In this document: positions 6,127-6,716 of the stretch, in pieces | How positions within the stretch are numbered: position 1 is the stretch's first letter | How the letters are laid out: every line of letters starts with the position of its first letter | Assembly (NCBI GenBank): GCA_003485955.1 | Contig: DNHH01000050.1 | Coordinates: 19,756-26,471, forward strand | DNA: 6,716 nucleotides | From: Opitutia bacterium | Lineage (GTDB): Bacteria; Verrucomicrobiota; Verrucomicrobiia; Opitutales; UBA953 | Reading direction: 5' to 3' | Position numbers and translations under genes: made by a program | The notes under the pieces: generated by a model | Databases searched by the model: none | Seen by the model: only the letters and a program-made list of their open reading frames with translations | Told to the model about the DNA's origin: nothing

Positions 6127-6695
6127 TTGGTTGGGACGGGGACAGTCGTCGAAGGTTTGGCAACCACCCCTTGCTCGTTGCGTAACCGTTCTTCAATCTG
6201 TTGAGCGATAAAACGAGGGACCTTAACGTAACCGCCGAAGGCAGCCGTTAAAGCATGGTTGGTCTCGGAGACGACTTTGACGGATGGCAAGTGGAGCTTG
6301 ATGCTACTCTTTACTTCCATCGTGCTGCCCTGGCTTTGCGTGTGGGAGAAGTTTGCCGTGAAAAGTAAGGTAACTTCACCCGATGTGCTAACTTCGAGAC
6401 GTTGTACATTCACAACCAGGTTTTGAATGGGCAGATGCGCGACCAGACCGGCTAAATTTCTAGCGAGTGATTCCTGAAGCGGTGTAGCCCAGCGCTCGAG
6501 GTCATGAACCGTCATTTGACCGCGGTCGTAGGTAACCAAAGCTGGGCGACGTAAATCAGCGGGTAGGAATACTTTGGTATACACCGAGGATGCCTGCTCG
6601 GGTGCTTTTATGGACCATGTAGAACCAAGGTCACTTTCCCCGGGCGAAATGCAACCGGAGAGTAGGACTAAACTCATCAGCCATAAGCATCTCAT
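6123..6695 (-). CDS. PqiC-family (ABC transport auxiliary) lipoprotein
   Basis: 190-residue lipoprotein. A very short signal peptide (residues 1-14) ends in the lipobox L12-S13-G14-C15, so C15 should be lipidated; residue +2 is Ile, compatible with outer-membrane sorting. The body fits the PqiC/ABC auxiliary lipoprotein fold (E. coli PqiC is about the same length): VFLPADLRRPALVTYDRGQM (42-61), then the hallmark LERWATPLQESLARNLAGLV (66-85), a strand region VVNVQRLEVSTSGEVTLLFTA (94-114), and a C-terminal helix (161-173). Members sit on the outer membrane and work with MCE lipid-transport proteins (PqiB/MlaD type) to move lipids across the periplasm. The start is fixed: an in-frame TGA lies at 6702-6704, leaving only ATG 6695. 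The start overlaps a candidate upstream stop (ATGA), and the stop overlaps the DUF5069 start. Confidence 0.82.
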   Translation of the reverse strand: MRCLWLMSLVLLSGCISPGESDLGSTWSIKAPEQASSVYTKVFLPADLRRPALVTYDRGQMTVHDLERWATPLQESLARNLAGLVAHLPIQNLVVNVQRLEVSTSGEVTLLFTANFSHTQSQGSTMEVKSSIKLHLPSVKVVSETNHALTAAFGGYVKVPRFIAQQIEERLRNEQGVVAKPSTTVPVPTK

Positions 6696-6716
6696 TTCGT
6701 TTCAACCGATTCAGGT
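6692..6716 (-). CDS. Probable 3' end of upstream gene (partial)
   Basis: One minus-strand frame is open from the window edge and ends in TGA at 6692-6694, reading ...PESVETK-stop. That TGA forms an ATGA overlap with the PqiC-like start, the same junction type used by three other neighbouring pairs in the cluster. By family context the gene could encode an MCE (MlaD/PqiB-like) protein, but only seven codons are visible and they carry no diagnostic residue, so the product is not called. Confidence 0.45.

Overview
The window reads as a compact piece of a Gram-negative bacterial chromosome with moderate GC content. An outer-membrane-type lipoprotein of the PqiC family implies a double membrane. 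The gene content (a DUF5069 protein, a degenerate SpoU-like protein and a two-domain M16 peptidase) is what I associate with Verrucomicrobiota, perhaps class Opitutia. That placement is inferred from family content and not from a phylogenetic marker, so confidence is low to moderate.

Layout: bases 1-231 are non-coding and built almost entirely of short tandem repeats whose unit changes along the tract: 7-mers (GACTAAR, then GAATTAA-like), 8-mers (AGCTAACC), then about seven 9-mers (GCTNNNACC), ending in a perfect 6-bp GC-rich hairpin. Next comes the only plus-strand gene, a long M16 metallopeptidase with an active N-terminal half (HxxEH) and an inactive C-terminal half. The rest (2765-6716) is a dense minus-strand gene cluster. 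In its own 5'->3' direction it runs: the tail of an upstream gene at the window edge, a PqiC-like lipoprotein, a DUF5069 protein, a SpoU/TrmH-like protein with eroded catalytic motifs, a 46-bp gap, a 254-residue protein I do not recognise, and an AmpG-like major facilitator transporter. The M16 gene and the transporter gene converge, and their 3' ends overlap by 23 bp.

Functional reading: three, probably four, minus-strand junctions are 4-bp ATGA/GTGA stop-start overlaps, so these genes are very probably co-transcribed and translationally coupled. PqiC lipoproteins normally partner MCE (MlaD/PqiB-type) lipid-transport proteins, so the gene just beyond position 6716 may encode an MCE component. 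The cluster would then join an envelope lipid-transport end to two cytosolic proteins and an inner-membrane permease. The cooperation of these products is inferred only from gene order. The most noteworthy items are the graded repeat tract, the loss of SpoU signature residues, the uncharacterised 254-residue protein coupled to the transporter, and an in-frame A_AAA_AAC heptamer in the DUF5069 gene.
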